Assembly: GCA_028023455.1 (NCBI GenBank)
Contig: JAQFVV010012418.1
Coordinates: 7,929,244-7,993,243, forward strand
Direction of reading: 5' to 3'
From: Epiperipatus broadwayi
Taxonomy: Eukaryota > Onychophora > Udeonychophora > Euonychophora > Peripatidae
Length of the DNA stretch: 64,000 bases
Shown here: one piece after another, positions 40,301-48,255 of the stretch
Layout: each line of letters begins with the position of its first letter
Numbering within the stretch: position 1 is the stretch's first letter
Program-made: the position numbers and the translations under genes
Notes under the pieces: generated by a model
The model's input: the letters and a program-made list of their open reading frames with translations, nothing else
The model's database searches: none
What the model was told of the DNA's origin: nothing

Positions 40301-43300
40301 AGTCCGGTTGATAATTAAATAATTGTAAATATAATTAGTTGCTTGTTTCAATTTTATTTAGAATGATTATTATATTAAGTATATATCAATAACAACATTG
40401 TGGACAAATAATTATTTTTATATTGGATATTTGACCATTGTATGTATATATATATATATTAGTTTATTCCTACATGTATATTCAAATTAAAATCAAAATG
40501 AAATGTCTTCAAAGTAAAAAATAAATAAATACAATAGTATAGATGGAAAAAATATTTTACTTATTAAAGCAGATCAAATGATCTAATAAGTTTTCTTAAT
40601 CTGGACATTAATGCTGCATAAGTTATAGAGAAAAATCAATAATACAATGGATGAGTAACTCATTACAGCAACGAATGTACTATTGAGAAGACTAAAGATT
40701 CTAATAAAATGAAAAAACATTATAGAAAAATGGCAAATAAGTCAAAATTATCTGTTTAATTATTATGAGTTCATAATAAATTATTATTATTTTTAATTAA
40801 AAAGCTACTAGTAATATGAATAGTGAGACTTTTCTAACAGTAAAAATTTTTTAGAATAAAAACTTGTACAAATATATTAAATATCTAAAGTACATTTTTA
40901 AATTAGTAATGTAATTATTTACACTCTACCTAATTGTATTTAATATAGTAGATTGCATTTCTTTGATGAATATTTGACTTGCACTGTCTTTTAAAATGAT
41001 TGTGTTCTGCATTATATATTTAAACTTATTAATTTCAATAGAATTTGATTATGGTTGTTGAAGTAAGAATAAGAAAGATTGATTCAAGCAGTTATCTATT
41101 ATGCAAATATGAAATGACAATATATCACAAGAAATATTGATATAGTAGTGGCTTAACAAGAACTGAGGACTATATTGATATACATCAATTCTTTTTTTAA
41201 TTTTTTACAATTTATACTATCAGAAAGTATTTATGTAAAAATGAGAATTACAATTTGTTATATATTTGAATCTTTGGAATACAAAAATTGTTTTAATTGT
41301 AATTAAATTATATTTATGTATTAATACTGATATACAATTACTTATTATTAATTTTTGTCTCAATAATAATTGTGTTATAAATTTATTATAAATAAGGGTA
41401 TATCAATGCTTAGTTGATGAAGTTATTTATATGAAAATTTAAGTCATGCATTTGGATTTTTAATTGTTTTTCAGTTGATAGACATTCAAATAAGTTTATT
41501 ACAGTATTTCTAATTATTTTTTAAATGGAGCTTCATCATTATATTGTTTATTTACAAATAAATAAATAAATTATTCATTGCTTGTGAGATCATATGATGC
41601 TCGAACATCAGAAATAACCAAGAAGTTAGCTGTGATTCAAAGATTCCGCTTCTTCTAACACAACATTAACAATTCAGACAAATATATTATTCAGTGCTCA
41701 TAAATTTTAGGGAAATTCTAAATAATCTTAAATATTTTAAAATAAAAGAATACACTTGAAAAAAATGAGAGAGCAACAAAAAAAATAACATGAATTGCAG
41801 ATTCACTTAATATTTTTTTATTAAAAACTCCTGGAGTTGTTAATAATAGTAATACCTTTTCTTTTCATTCAAAGCTATTTTTGTAAGCATGAATAATCAT
41901 TTTAAGCCAGTAACTTGAATAATGCAAAACAATGCTTCCTATTGAAAAATAAGTTGGAAACACGTCTGAGAATCTGTATGAAATTACAACTTGTATCCAT
42001 TTATTACACATGCTTACTGAAATGGCTCTGAAGAAAAGAGAAAAAATTACTTCTATCAAATATAGATTAAAAGTAACTTTAAAAAAAATATGTGATCACA
42101 TAACATCTTTAGCTTTTATTTAGAAGCATAATTGATTTACATAAGAAAAAAAATATATTGGCTAAGATTCAGTGCAATATAAAAAGCTACTCTAATCAAA
42201 ACTATTATTTTTTATTATTATTTTGGTATGGATGTGTGTATGTCTTAATTAATAAAAATATATTCATTTTGGTAATATAATATGAAAATTTAACTTACTT
42301 GGTCTAATAAATCTTGTTTATCCTCAGCAAATTTCTTTAACCGTACATCTTTAAAAAATAAAAAAATACCTATTATATATTCTAGAAATAAAAGTAGCAA
42401 ATAAAAAATAAAAAATTCTAATGCATAACTTACCCAGAGATCCATCTCCTGCAGACTCTAATATTTGAGCTGCTTCTGGAGAAACCAAAGCTGTTGGATT
42501 TCTTTCTTTAACTCCTTTTGGAGCATCTGTTTCATCCTCATCTATATTATTTATTTCTTCTCCTCCAACTAGCACCAAACCATGTTCCTTTTGATAATTA
42601 GAAATAAAATAAAAAATCTAAATATTGCAAAGGACATATATATATTTATAAAACAAATCAGTTACAGAATCTCAACATCATAAAAGCATTAATAACCTTT
42701 ATATACTGCATTAATTCTTTATACGGAGTATATTCATAATTTATTATATACATATCTATGTTTTTACTGAAAAATATTAAAATGTGTTAAAAACCTGAAA
42801 CTTTTCGACTATTAACAACAAAAAAAATATTTTACTAATTTAAGTCCTATGTTTTTAATTAACTGCAGTGTAATGACAATTTTAATTTTATATAATTAAT
42901 AATCAATTTTCTTTTTTCCTCAAAACTAAAAAATATTTTCCAAAAAAGAAAAATTACTATATAAATAATAGTCATTATTAATAAGAATTTTAAGTATTTT
43001 TTTGTTAACTTTTGATAAATATATGTATTTTAAAATATAGTAATTTCATTACTTATTTTTCTCTGTAGACAATGTAATGTAAATGATCTTGAAATATAAT
43101 TGCAAAAAAAAAAAACTTTTAAACCCTTCTACACTTAATAAAATGATATTTCAATCCAATTTTCTTTAAATCTCAAAAATTAAAAATTCCACAAAATGCT
43201 GGAAATTATTAAATATGTAAGTAATAATTTACTAATCATATAAATGTGAAAACAATATTAACAATAAAGCTAATATAAATTAATAATTGCAAAAACAAAT

Positions 43301-46300
43301 GTTTTCTACTAAACACATTTAATTTGATGCAAAGCAAAAATGATTAGTTCTATATTATAGCAAGGAAGTAAATCTTATTCAATATTCATTTTCTATTTTG
43401 AGTATTTAATTCCAATTTCTGTCTCATAAAATCTCATACTTTAAATATAAATTAATTCTACAAAAAAAAAGAAAAGAATATCCATTATGAAACATCTGTG
43501 ATTCTGTATACTAAAGAAGTTGCTACATTGCTAGACATTTTTATCTATTTAATAAAATCAACTTAAAAAATATTAATCTTGTTAAAGTTTCCATAACACA
43601 TTTCACATGTGTAATATTAAAAAAAAAAAACTTTTTTTTTTTTATTTTACTTTATTATCTTTTTAGTGCAGCTAATCTATTTTCAACCTCCTCTTATATT
43701 TATCAGTTTATTTTAACAAAATAATAAATCTTAAATCATTTCTGAGATTTATATGCAAAATAGGGATTGATTTTGGAATTGTCACTAGATATCATTGTTA
43801 TTTATAACTGTTAATAGCTAATATATTCTAAAACTATATATTTTTTAAATCTATACTTGTCATTCTTTTTGGTTTCATTCTAATTTACTACCAAGACCTC
43901 TATGACAACTTTTAATTAATACAAACTTTTGTAAGGAATTAGGTATTACCTTTTAATATAATCAAATAATTAGTCATGCAAGAAATCATGTGAATGGTGC
44001 TAAACTACACAGAACATAAATAACAATGATATCTAGTGACAATTCAAAAAATATTATTTTTATTTTTTAAAAAATAGAGTATTATTTCTATTGTAGAATA
44101 AAAAACCACACCTTATAATTTAAAATAACTATTATAAATTTTAATTTTTGAGTCAATTTCAGACAAGAGATGGGTACAGCTTTGGTACAACTACTTTCAT
44201 TTTTCTTTTTTATAGAAATAATTCCGATACAATTGAGTGAAACTTAACAAACTTCTATGTAGAAACCTGATATATTTTAGTCTAATTAATTATCTTAATG
44301 GCAATGATGAATATCTGCCTCAAAAAGTATTTAGTTTGTAAAATTTTCATGAAAAAGTTATTTTAAATTTAATCAATTAAAAAAAAACTAAATCACTAAA
44401 ATTATTATACACATTAAATTTTTCTTTAATTCTGATAAAAAAATCACTCAAAAAAAAATTTATGTTTTATATTTTGAAGATTTAATAAGCCAATTTTATT
44501 TAAATATTTATAAAATAAAATAAAAAAGTCTTCAATATGTTAAGATTCTTGAAAGATTCATTTGATGGCATAATTAAACAAAGAGGAAAGTTTGAAAATA
44601 ATAATAATTATTCTATAAAATAAGTCTTAAATATTTATTTCTTGAAAAATGCTATTTTATACAAAATTAATGAAGAAGACAATTTTATCAATATTAATTA
44701 TAACTGAGAATTTGCTTATGAAATATTTTTATATGTCAAGTGAAAAAATTTATTATCATGGATTTGCTTTCTTTTTCCATTTAATAAATTCAAGTGACTA
44801 GTTTGAGAAATACAAACTATCACCATATATATAACAAGCAAGCATTCTAATTCAAAATTAAATCACTAGCCAAAATCAAAATAATTCATTATCAATGATT
44901 TCTCTGCCAAGATTAATACAAAACAACATGAATATTTACTTTACTACTCCAGTTATCTTTATTATTAAAAGAAGTTTTAAACAAATTAATACTTTCCAGA
45001 ATCATAAATCTTTATTAAAAAAGATTCTTACAAATGATTCTATAATCAAACATTAAAAGTAATACTACATTATTATTTTAACAAATATATATTTAAACCA
45101 ACAAATGCAAAATCTTAACTAAAAAAAGACATCTTTAGCAGTATAGTCTTTCTAATAACTACTTTAGTGTTTCTAATTCAATTATCAAATTAGTAAAATT
45201 TAATCTTTAAGTGCTAAATCTCTTACAAAATATGTTTGACAATATCTTCCTTAGATAAATATATTTATGATTATCATATCATTTTTGGCCCAGAAATAAA
45301 CTGTAAAATTAATTAAAGAGTACTATATCTACTCTTATTATAGATAAGAACATGATTGTGTTTATTATAAAAAATAGCAATATACAAGAAAAAAAATATT
45401 TAAATCAAAAAATAGATCTTTATTTTATAGACTAATAATTATTTTGTTTAAACATTAACAATTGCTTAATTACAGTTCCAGACAAATCTACTAAGAATCT
45501 CAATACTTCACTTAAGACATATTCAAAACTTCTAATTTATTATACCAGAGATAACCAAACTGCAGTTCACAAGTCACATCTAGTTCTATGATTCCAATTT
45601 CATGGCTTTTTTTTTTATCATGATAAACATATTTTTTAATTTCCTCTTGCAATTTGTGAATAAATATTTTGATGACCCTAGAAGAGGAAAAATCCACTTT
45701 ATAAAATCGCTTTTATTAAATTCAGCCTTATTATAGAATAATAATTGTTGTATATTTGTATGGTGGACTTTTTCCATCATCTAATATTAAATATTAATTG
45801 TCTTTAGAAAATTTTTAAACTCTATTTAAATTTTCCAAGTACATTCAACTGTTAGCATTAGTCACAAAGGTTAGTATATATACAACATTTCGAGTAGTAT
45901 TATTCTCCTTTCTTCTCCAGGTATTGCTAGGGTGATCAGTGTCAGTACTAGCATGTGAATCAAACCTGGATCCGTTGATCCATGAATATTGAATTTTAAA
46001 GTAATATTCTAAACAAGTGAGCCATTCTGTCAAAGGCACCAGTCACTAGAAATTGCATATAATTATTTATGAGATTCTTTCCGATTTCTTCACTTTTTCT
46101 TAAAAGCAAAGTTAATTGTTGGTTTCCAGACATTGGCACGTAAAGAAAAAAAAAGCTCTTCTTTGTATCTTTTCCTCTCTAGTCAATATTTTTATATTTT
46201 CCTAATCAAACATATGTTCATTGACACATACATGGTCTGTTACTTTCTATTGACTATTGCATTTGGCAGAATGGCTCATTTGGTTAGAGCGTTAACTTAA

Positions 46301-47568
46301 AATTCAATATCCAAGAATCTAAAGGTTCAGATTGGATTCCCATGTTAGTACTAACACTAATCAGGCTAGCAATACCTGAAGAAGAGAGGAAAATAATATC
46401 ACTCGAAATGTTATGTATATACTAATCTGAGTGTTACTATTAACAGTCATATGAAATTGGAAAATTTAAATAAAGTTTGAAAATTTTCAAAAGTCATTCA
46501 ATATTTAATATTAGATGATGGAAATAATCCAATATATAAATACAACTAAAATGCCATCAAAGCACACCTTCAGGCAAACATTATTGTACATGATGAATGT
46601 TTAAATATTACACATTTGTAAATAAATCAAACTGCCAAAATAATTTATTTTTATTTACCTTTTTAAGAGAATTTTTATTTTCTTTACAATGTATATGGAT
46701 TCTATTATGTTCTATTACTAAAACAGATGTTCAAAATTATCCTCAACCATTCAGAAATTCATATTTTTCATGAATCAAGTGGGGGAGGGGGAGGTATTTA
46801 AATATTTAAACAAAATGGCTTTTCATGTTAAAAATTTGATTAACCCTGCTTTATAGACTTCAAACACATGAATAAATGCATCTGAATAAAATTACATATT
46901 ATTCTGCTAACATATACAAATTTATGGTTAAAAAAATTATGTATATATATAATTTAGCATTTGCAAATGATAAAATAACAAAATTGCATTCATCATAATT
47001 TTTGATCATTTCCATTCAATATTATGTTTAGAAATTGTCAGACATCACAAATGATATTTATAATTTATTACAGTAATAATAAAATGTAGTTTTAATTTCA
47101 ATTATATATATATCATTATTTAAAATAACAACCATGATATCATATTAAATCTCAATAAATATAAAAAGGCATTTTCATTTATATGACTAAATATATTACT
47201 GTTTTTATTGACAAAAGACTTGCTATAATGCTAAATCTAATGCAAACTATTTACACTTAATTTCTTTTAGTAAGCACAATTAAAAATAAATAATAAACAT
47301 TATTTATAAGTCTACTTAAAAAAAGCATAACTTTTTAAAAATTAATATCAAGATTAATATTTAATTAGATACAAATACAACATGAATAATTAAGACCCTC
47401 AGGTTATAATAATAATTTGTTTCTTTTCCCATGAATTAATTAAAGAAATAAAATTTATAATAATTTGGTACATACCTCAATTAACTTTTCTCGCTCTTGC
47501 AATTGTTCTAATAAATTACTATTTTCTTGTTTTAATTTTTCATAATCTCGTTTTAAAAGATCAAGTTC
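10262..47568 (-). CDS. LRRFIP2: LRRFIP-family protein, C-terminal coiled-coil portion (six exons)
   Basis: Exons 47476-47568, 42434-42587, 42299-42348, 12361-12475, 10492-10571 and 10262-10390 have consistent phases at every junction, with GT-AG introns. The joined frame matches the conserved C-terminal coiled coil of vertebrate LRRFIP1/LRRFIP2 along its length: EREKLIE then [23 protein letters not shown] then [43 protein letters not shown], and [19 protein letters not shown] proteins bind the leucine-rich repeats of Flightless-I; the vertebrate proteins are linked to Wnt and innate-immune signalling. The paralogue name is approximate, because invertebrates usually have a single gene. The N-terminal half should lie beyond 64000. 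The introns are very uneven, one near 30 kb and packed with transposons. The usual last 35 or so residues are absent and replaced by a short read-through tail. Confidence 0.92.
10492..10571 (-). CDS. LRRFIP2: LRRFIP exon [20 protein letters not shown]
   Basis: Acceptor TTTCTTTTTAG and donor AAT then GTAAGAG. It is 80 nt, finishing the Arg codon and leaving phase 0. It encodes [19 protein letters not shown] and ISTLQGN, a nearly invariant part of the family coiled coil. Confidence 0.93.
10640..11300 (-). pseudogene. Decayed LINE 3' remnant in an LRRFIP intron
   Basis: On the minus strand, broken fragments in several frames recall the C-terminal tail of a common animal endonuclease-reverse transcriptase: [12 protein letters not shown], then [18 protein letters not shown] (compare the usual LYGAETW...KEE block), then RKVVDEDD near the 3' end. 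Many stops and frameshifts interrupt it. No reverse transcriptase catalytic block remains. The call rests on these short resemblances. Confidence 0.45.
12361..12475 (-). CDS. LRRFIP2: LRRFIP exon [12 protein letters not shown]...EVQ
   Basis: Acceptor TTTTTTGCAG and donor CAGC then GTGAGT. It is 115 nt, phase 0 in, one base out. It encodes [12 protein letters not shown], a variable linker with [11 protein letters not shown], then EMQLLEVQ. The split codon C+GT gives the Arg that starts REANKQ. Confidence 0.92.
12476..14515. other. Giant LRRFIP intron, AT-rich part
   Basis: About 2 kb of A/T-rich intron with no recognisable element. A 62-codon open frame at 14032-14220 has no features of a gene. 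Confidence 0.5.
14516..14612. repeat. Less AT-rich patch with a 16-bp palindrome
   Basis: About 95 bp stands out from the background. It contains the perfect palindrome CAAGAGTCGACTCTTG and words such as GTGGCAGAGT on the minus strand. It could be a worn tRNA-derived repeat, but no clear A and B boxes are present at the right spacing. Confidence 0.3.
14613..15118. other. AT-rich intron
   Basis: Nothing recognisable. Confidence 0.5.
15370..15450 (-). repeat. tRNA-like segment, left arm of foldback 1
   Basis: Minus strand: GACAGAATAGTTCAATTGGT followed by AGAGC gives an A box. About 50 nt later AAGGTGCAAGTTCATC is a weak B box. The spacing fits a tRNA-derived Pol III promoter such as a SINE head. 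The sequence is too degenerate to name the tRNA. Confidence 0.55.
15740..16650. mobile_element. TA-flanked MITE, pogo/Tigger-like, copy 1
   Basis: A 911-bp non-coding element with ends CACCTGGGTCTCTTTTTACG and, on the other strand, CACCTGGGTCTCGTTTTACG, flanked by TA (15738-15739 and 16651-16652). Motifs like TTTACGCGAATTTT recur near the ends. The CA...TG ends, TA duplication and repeated TTTACGCG words resemble pogo/Tigger elements of the Tc1/mariner superfamily; that placement is by analogy. It is inserted in foldback element 1. A 79-codon open frame across its left edge is accidental. Confidence 0.8.
16681..16760 (+). repeat. tRNA-like segment, right arm of foldback 1
   Basis: GACAGAATAGCTCAGTTGGT then AGAGTG forms a good A box (TAGCTCAGTTGG). 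The B box region AAGGTGCAAATTCAAC is weaker. It is the mirror of 15370-15450 and points outward. Confidence 0.6.
16988..17729. other. AT-rich intron
   Basis: A/T-rich with C and A runs; nothing recognisable. Confidence 0.5.
17730..18482 (+). pseudogene. 5'-truncated LINE ORF2 C-terminal fragment
   Basis: One frame runs from about 17730 to a TAG at 18480-18482, with a single internal TAG at 18318-18320. It matches the C-terminal part of the LINE at 61803-64000: KSYWD is mirrored by LSYWDPH, YIDFIIKLNLCSLPT by [15 protein letters not shown], and the zinc-finger-like CHLCAMEDETIQHIF by [15 protein letters not shown]. After the internal stop the likeness continues to [12 protein letters not shown] versus WLYKETWSKVIL. 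The reverse transcriptase and endonuclease are missing, as in a normal 5'-truncated insertion. The first Met of the longest open piece is at 17778. Base composition is less AT-rich than the intron around it, in keeping with a later arrival. Confidence 0.85.
18483..19138 (+). other. Probable LINE 3' UTR and intron
   Basis: Moderately less AT-rich DNA after the LINE frame, with ACTAAATAAATC shortly after the stop. Where the LINE ends is unclear. No gene seen. Confidence 0.35.
19199..19310. repeat. Perfect-stem hairpin (small MITE-like)
   Basis: Arms of about 46 bp (CCAGCCTTTTCAAGCTATTG with TGCATGCGCTTTTTA and their complement) surround a short loop of about 20 bp. Direct repeats flank it: ATTGTAATA at 19191 and 19318, and TGTTGATTGCAT at 19139 and 19309. 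It has no coding content and looks like a small transposed hairpin. Confidence 0.7.
19328..19905. other. AT-rich intron
   Basis: Nothing recognisable. Confidence 0.5.
19906..20629. repeat. Tandem duplication, 360-bp unit, two copies
   Basis: The segment beginning AATAATAAAAAA and ending CAGCATGCAAGCCTAATAA is repeated head to tail with a period of 360 bp (for example AAGATTGGAA at 19921 and 20281). The copies differ by only a few bases, such as ATCTGTCG versus ATTTGTCG, so the event is recent or the copies are being homogenised. Confidence 0.9.
20630..23544. other. AT-rich intron
   Basis: About 2.9 kb with a CA dinucleotide run near 21227 and many homopolymers. Two minus-strand frames of 67 and 77 codons (21626-21829, 22852-23085) have no domain, splice context or conservation that I can recognise. 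Confidence 0.5.
23545..25705. repeat. Foldback element 3 with tandem 315-bp units
   Basis: The left arm (23545-23881) is the reverse complement of 24958-25290, for example TTTGCTGCAAAGATATTAAA against TTTAATATCTTTGCAGCATA. On the right, the arm sequence repeats head to tail: units start GTTCAAAAAG at 24958, ATTCAAAGAG at 25278 and GTTCAAAGAC at 25591, the last being partial. The centre is occupied by a TA-flanked MITE. Confidence 0.8.
23884..24955. mobile_element. TA-flanked MITE, pogo/Tigger-like, copy 2
   Basis: A 1072-bp copy of the element at 15740-16650, with ends CACCTGGGTCTC...GAGACCCAGGTG flanked by TA (23882-23883 and 24956-24957). It contains about 160 bp more than copy 1 in the region near 24310-24470. 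There is no coding capacity. It sits at the exact dyad of foldback element 3. Confidence 0.85.
25706..27482. other. AT-rich intron
   Basis: About 1.8 kb, nothing recognisable. Minus-strand and plus-strand frames of about 80 codons (26564-26806, 27046-27300) lack any gene feature. Confidence 0.5.
27487..27697. mobile_element. Foldback MITE with TTAA duplication
   Basis: A 211-bp element between TTAA at 27483-27486 and 27698-27701. The inverted ends are about 63 bp (AACAGGCAAATCTC... and ...GAGTTTAGACTGTT) and share the GAGTAATCAATGGATGC block. It has the same family and form as the element at 732-1010, with a shorter loop. Confidence 0.8.
27702..27999. other. AT-rich intron
   Basis: Nothing recognisable. 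Confidence 0.5.
28000..28105. repeat. 49-bp-arm hairpin directly upstream of a LINE
   Basis: Left arm 28000-28048 and right arm 28056-28104 pair almost perfectly (TAATAGCTCTAAACAAGCTT against AAGCTTGTTTAGAGCTATTA), with a 7-nt loop AATTGTG. It is either a small hairpin MITE or the start of the LINE that follows. Confidence 0.75.
28189..29921 (+). pseudogene. LINE ORF1, gag-like with zinc knuckle, frameshifted
   Basis: The first part (28189-28695) encodes a lysine-rich, Asn/Ser-rich segment starting [12 protein letters not shown], typical of a basic N-terminal tail. Near 28660-28690 the frame changes by one base within an A/G-rich run, and the second part continues to 29921. It contains a structured region around [14 protein letters not shown], a CCHC-type knuckle [14 protein letters not shown] (29286-29327) followed by NCMKC, and an acidic tail with an internal repeat ([10 protein letters not shown], then [10 protein letters not shown]). 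Retrotransposon ORF1 proteins of this type bind the element RNA. The single frameshift makes it a pseudogene unless it is programmed, which the decay of ORF2 makes unlikely. Confidence 0.8.
29940..33161 (+). pseudogene. LINE ORF2: endonuclease, reverse transcriptase, zinc finger, in five frame segments
   Basis: Segments: 29940-30251 (endonuclease start, [11 protein letters not shown] and IILSETKI), 30118-30462 ([12 protein letters not shown]), 30494-30892 (LIDLFFVSN and [10 protein letters not shown], the end of the endonuclease), 30892-31974 (reverse transcriptase: motif A DFKSAFD at 31636, motif [14 protein letters not shown] near 31807, motif C FIDD at 31939-31950), and 31974-33161 (connection region and [18 protein letters not shown] near 32804). 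Breaks lie around 30200, 30463, 30890 and 31972, each explained by a small indel. The domain order is intact, so this copy inserted nearly whole and decayed afterwards. The family's role is to nick target DNA and copy the element RNA there. Confidence 0.85.
33396..37019. other. AT-rich intron
   Basis: About 3.6 kb. C-rich runs lie near 34482-34500 and 34550-34565, with a CA-rich run near 36500-36530. Minus-strand frames at 36446-36637 and 36630-36908 encode hydrophobic A/T-biased peptides with no recognisable features. Confidence 0.5.
37020..37258 (-). mobile_element. TTAA-type MITE, asymmetric form
   Basis: A reverse-orientation copy: GGTGGCTGCTGGAGGGTTGC, then CCAAGGCTCCTCAGTG, and an end TTTTTGCCTGTT followed by TTAA at 37259-37262. 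The left boundary is uncertain. Confidence 0.7.
37263..39104. other. AT-rich intron
   Basis: About 1.8 kb, with a 21-base A run near 38235; nothing else recognised. Confidence 0.5.
39105..40377. repeat. Foldback element 4 (large palindrome)
   Basis: The outer arms match, for example CAACTAATTATATTTACAAT (39141) against ATTGTAAATATAATTAGTTG (40322), and the inner arms match, for example CCCTCCCCTTTTATAAACCC (39618) against the region near 40032. The arms meet near 39820. The left arm is interrupted by a LINE remnant at 39365-39580 that the right arm lacks. Confidence 0.8.
39365..39580 (+). pseudogene. LINE 3'-end remnant inside a palindrome arm
   Basis: Fragments in shifted frames read [18 protein letters not shown], then [20 protein letters not shown] and TILQWIDNG, ending near GATGATGAT. 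This is the C-terminal tail seen in many animal endonuclease-reverse transcriptase LINEs (GRPRKRW...DRRRWRELGE type). Only the last 70 or so codons remain, out of frame with each other. Confidence 0.65.
40378..42298. other. AT-rich intron
   Basis: About 1.9 kb with a TA run near 40447-40460. Nothing recognisable. Confidence 0.5.
42299..42348 (-). CDS. LRRFIP2: LRRFIP exon [17 protein letters not shown]
   Basis: A 50-nt exon between acceptor TATTTTTTAAAG and donor CAA then GTAAGT. It completes the Asp codon and encodes [16 protein letters not shown], matching the family block after the ESAG motif. The next exon is about 30 kb away. Confidence 0.92.
42434..42587 (-). CDS. LRRFIP2: LRRFIP exon with the HGLV...[10 protein letters not shown] block
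   Basis: Acceptor ...TTATCAAAAG and donor CTGG then GTAAGTT. It is 154 nt, entering in phase 0 and leaving one base of a codon. It encodes the most diagnostic family block: [11 protein letters not shown], an acidic linker, then [19 protein letters not shown]. The final G joins AT in the next exon to make Asp. Confidence 0.93.
42588..45746. other. LRRFIP intron, AT-rich
   Basis: About 3.2 kb with no recognised element. Confidence 0.5.
45953..46031 (-). repeat. tRNA-like segment, left arm of foldback 2
   Basis: Minus strand: GACAGAATGGCTCACTTGTT as the A box region (TGGCTCACTTG), and CAGGTTTGATTCACATG as a good B box (GGTTTGATTC). Confidence 0.6.
46265..46345 (+). repeat. tRNA-like segment, right arm of foldback 2
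   Basis: GGCAGAATGGCTCATTTGGT then TAGAGCG forms the A box, and AAGGTTCAGATTGG forms the B box. The spacing of about 50 nt is right for a tRNA-type Pol III promoter. This is the best preserved of the four copies. Confidence 0.65.
46548..47475. other. AT-rich intron
   Basis: A G-rich run GGGGGAGGGGGAGG near 46780; otherwise nothing. Confidence 0.5.
47476..47568 (-). CDS. LRRFIP2: LRRFIP exon (most 5' seen)
   Basis: Acceptor TTAATATTTTAG and donor GAG then GTATGT. It is 93 nt, phase 0 at both ends. It encodes 31 residues of heptad-rich coiled coil, including [18 protein letters not shown] and ending EREKLIE, which joins directly to EHGLVLV in the next exon. Confidence 0.9.
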
Positions 47569-47966
47569 CTAAAATATTAAAATAAAGAAATATTTTTATA
47601 AATGTCATTAATTTCAAAGAAAAAAAAAACAATTTTATTATATTCATAAAAAAATATACATAACAGAAAATAATTAATACAATGAAAAGTCACACAAGAA
47701 CATATGACACAGAATAAAAATTAGATAATACAACATAATTAACACATGCATGCACAGGTAATCACTTTCCAAATCAATCATGCTATCTTATTTTAAAATA
47801 CACATTAAATGCATTTAATATGTTTTTAAAGTAACAATATATGAACTTCTAATGAAATAAAAGTTTTAATATACAGTATTTAAATTTAATATATATATTT
47901 GCAAATGGCTCTCCTATTGACTGAAATGACATTTTTTAAAATTAATTTTTCTTGTGCAGTAATCAA
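47569..47966. other. Upstream LRRFIP intron
   Basis: A/T-rich; no further exon recognised here or farther right. Confidence 0.5.
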
Positions 47967-48255
47967 AACTGTTATTAGTAAAAATTAATACCTAATAAGT
48001 ATGATTGTACTCTTATATTCAGAGAAATAAAGTAATTAACTATTATATATGGGTTAAGGCAAAATGGAAAAACTATTCAATTCAGATTTAGAAAGTATCT
48101 TTGTATGTTTAAACTGTTATTAGTAAAAATTAATACCTAATAAGTATGATTGTACTCTTATATTCAGAGAAATAAAGTAATTAACTATTATATATGGGTT
48201 AAGGCAAAATGGAAAAACTATTCAATTCAGATTTAGAAAGTATCTTTGTATGTTT
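47967..48255. repeat. Perfect tandem duplication, 145-bp unit
   Basis: The unit starting CTGTTATTAGTAAAAATTAA (47969 and 48114) and ending CTTTGTATGTTT is present twice, head to tail, with no difference that I can see. It lies just upstream of the decayed LINE at 48360. Confidence 0.9.

Larger units (their letters stand above)
45747..46547. mobile_element. Foldback element 2 with tRNA-like arms
   Basis: An inverted repeat of about 800 bp, a diverged relative of foldback element 1. The left arm (about 45747-46060) and right arm (about 46235-46547) share TTCCATCATCTAATATTAAA and its complement at the outer ends, and GACAGAATGGCTC type heads at the inner ends. The tRNA-like segments are again head to head and directed outward, separated by about 230 bp. 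No clear flanking duplication is visible. Confidence 0.75.
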
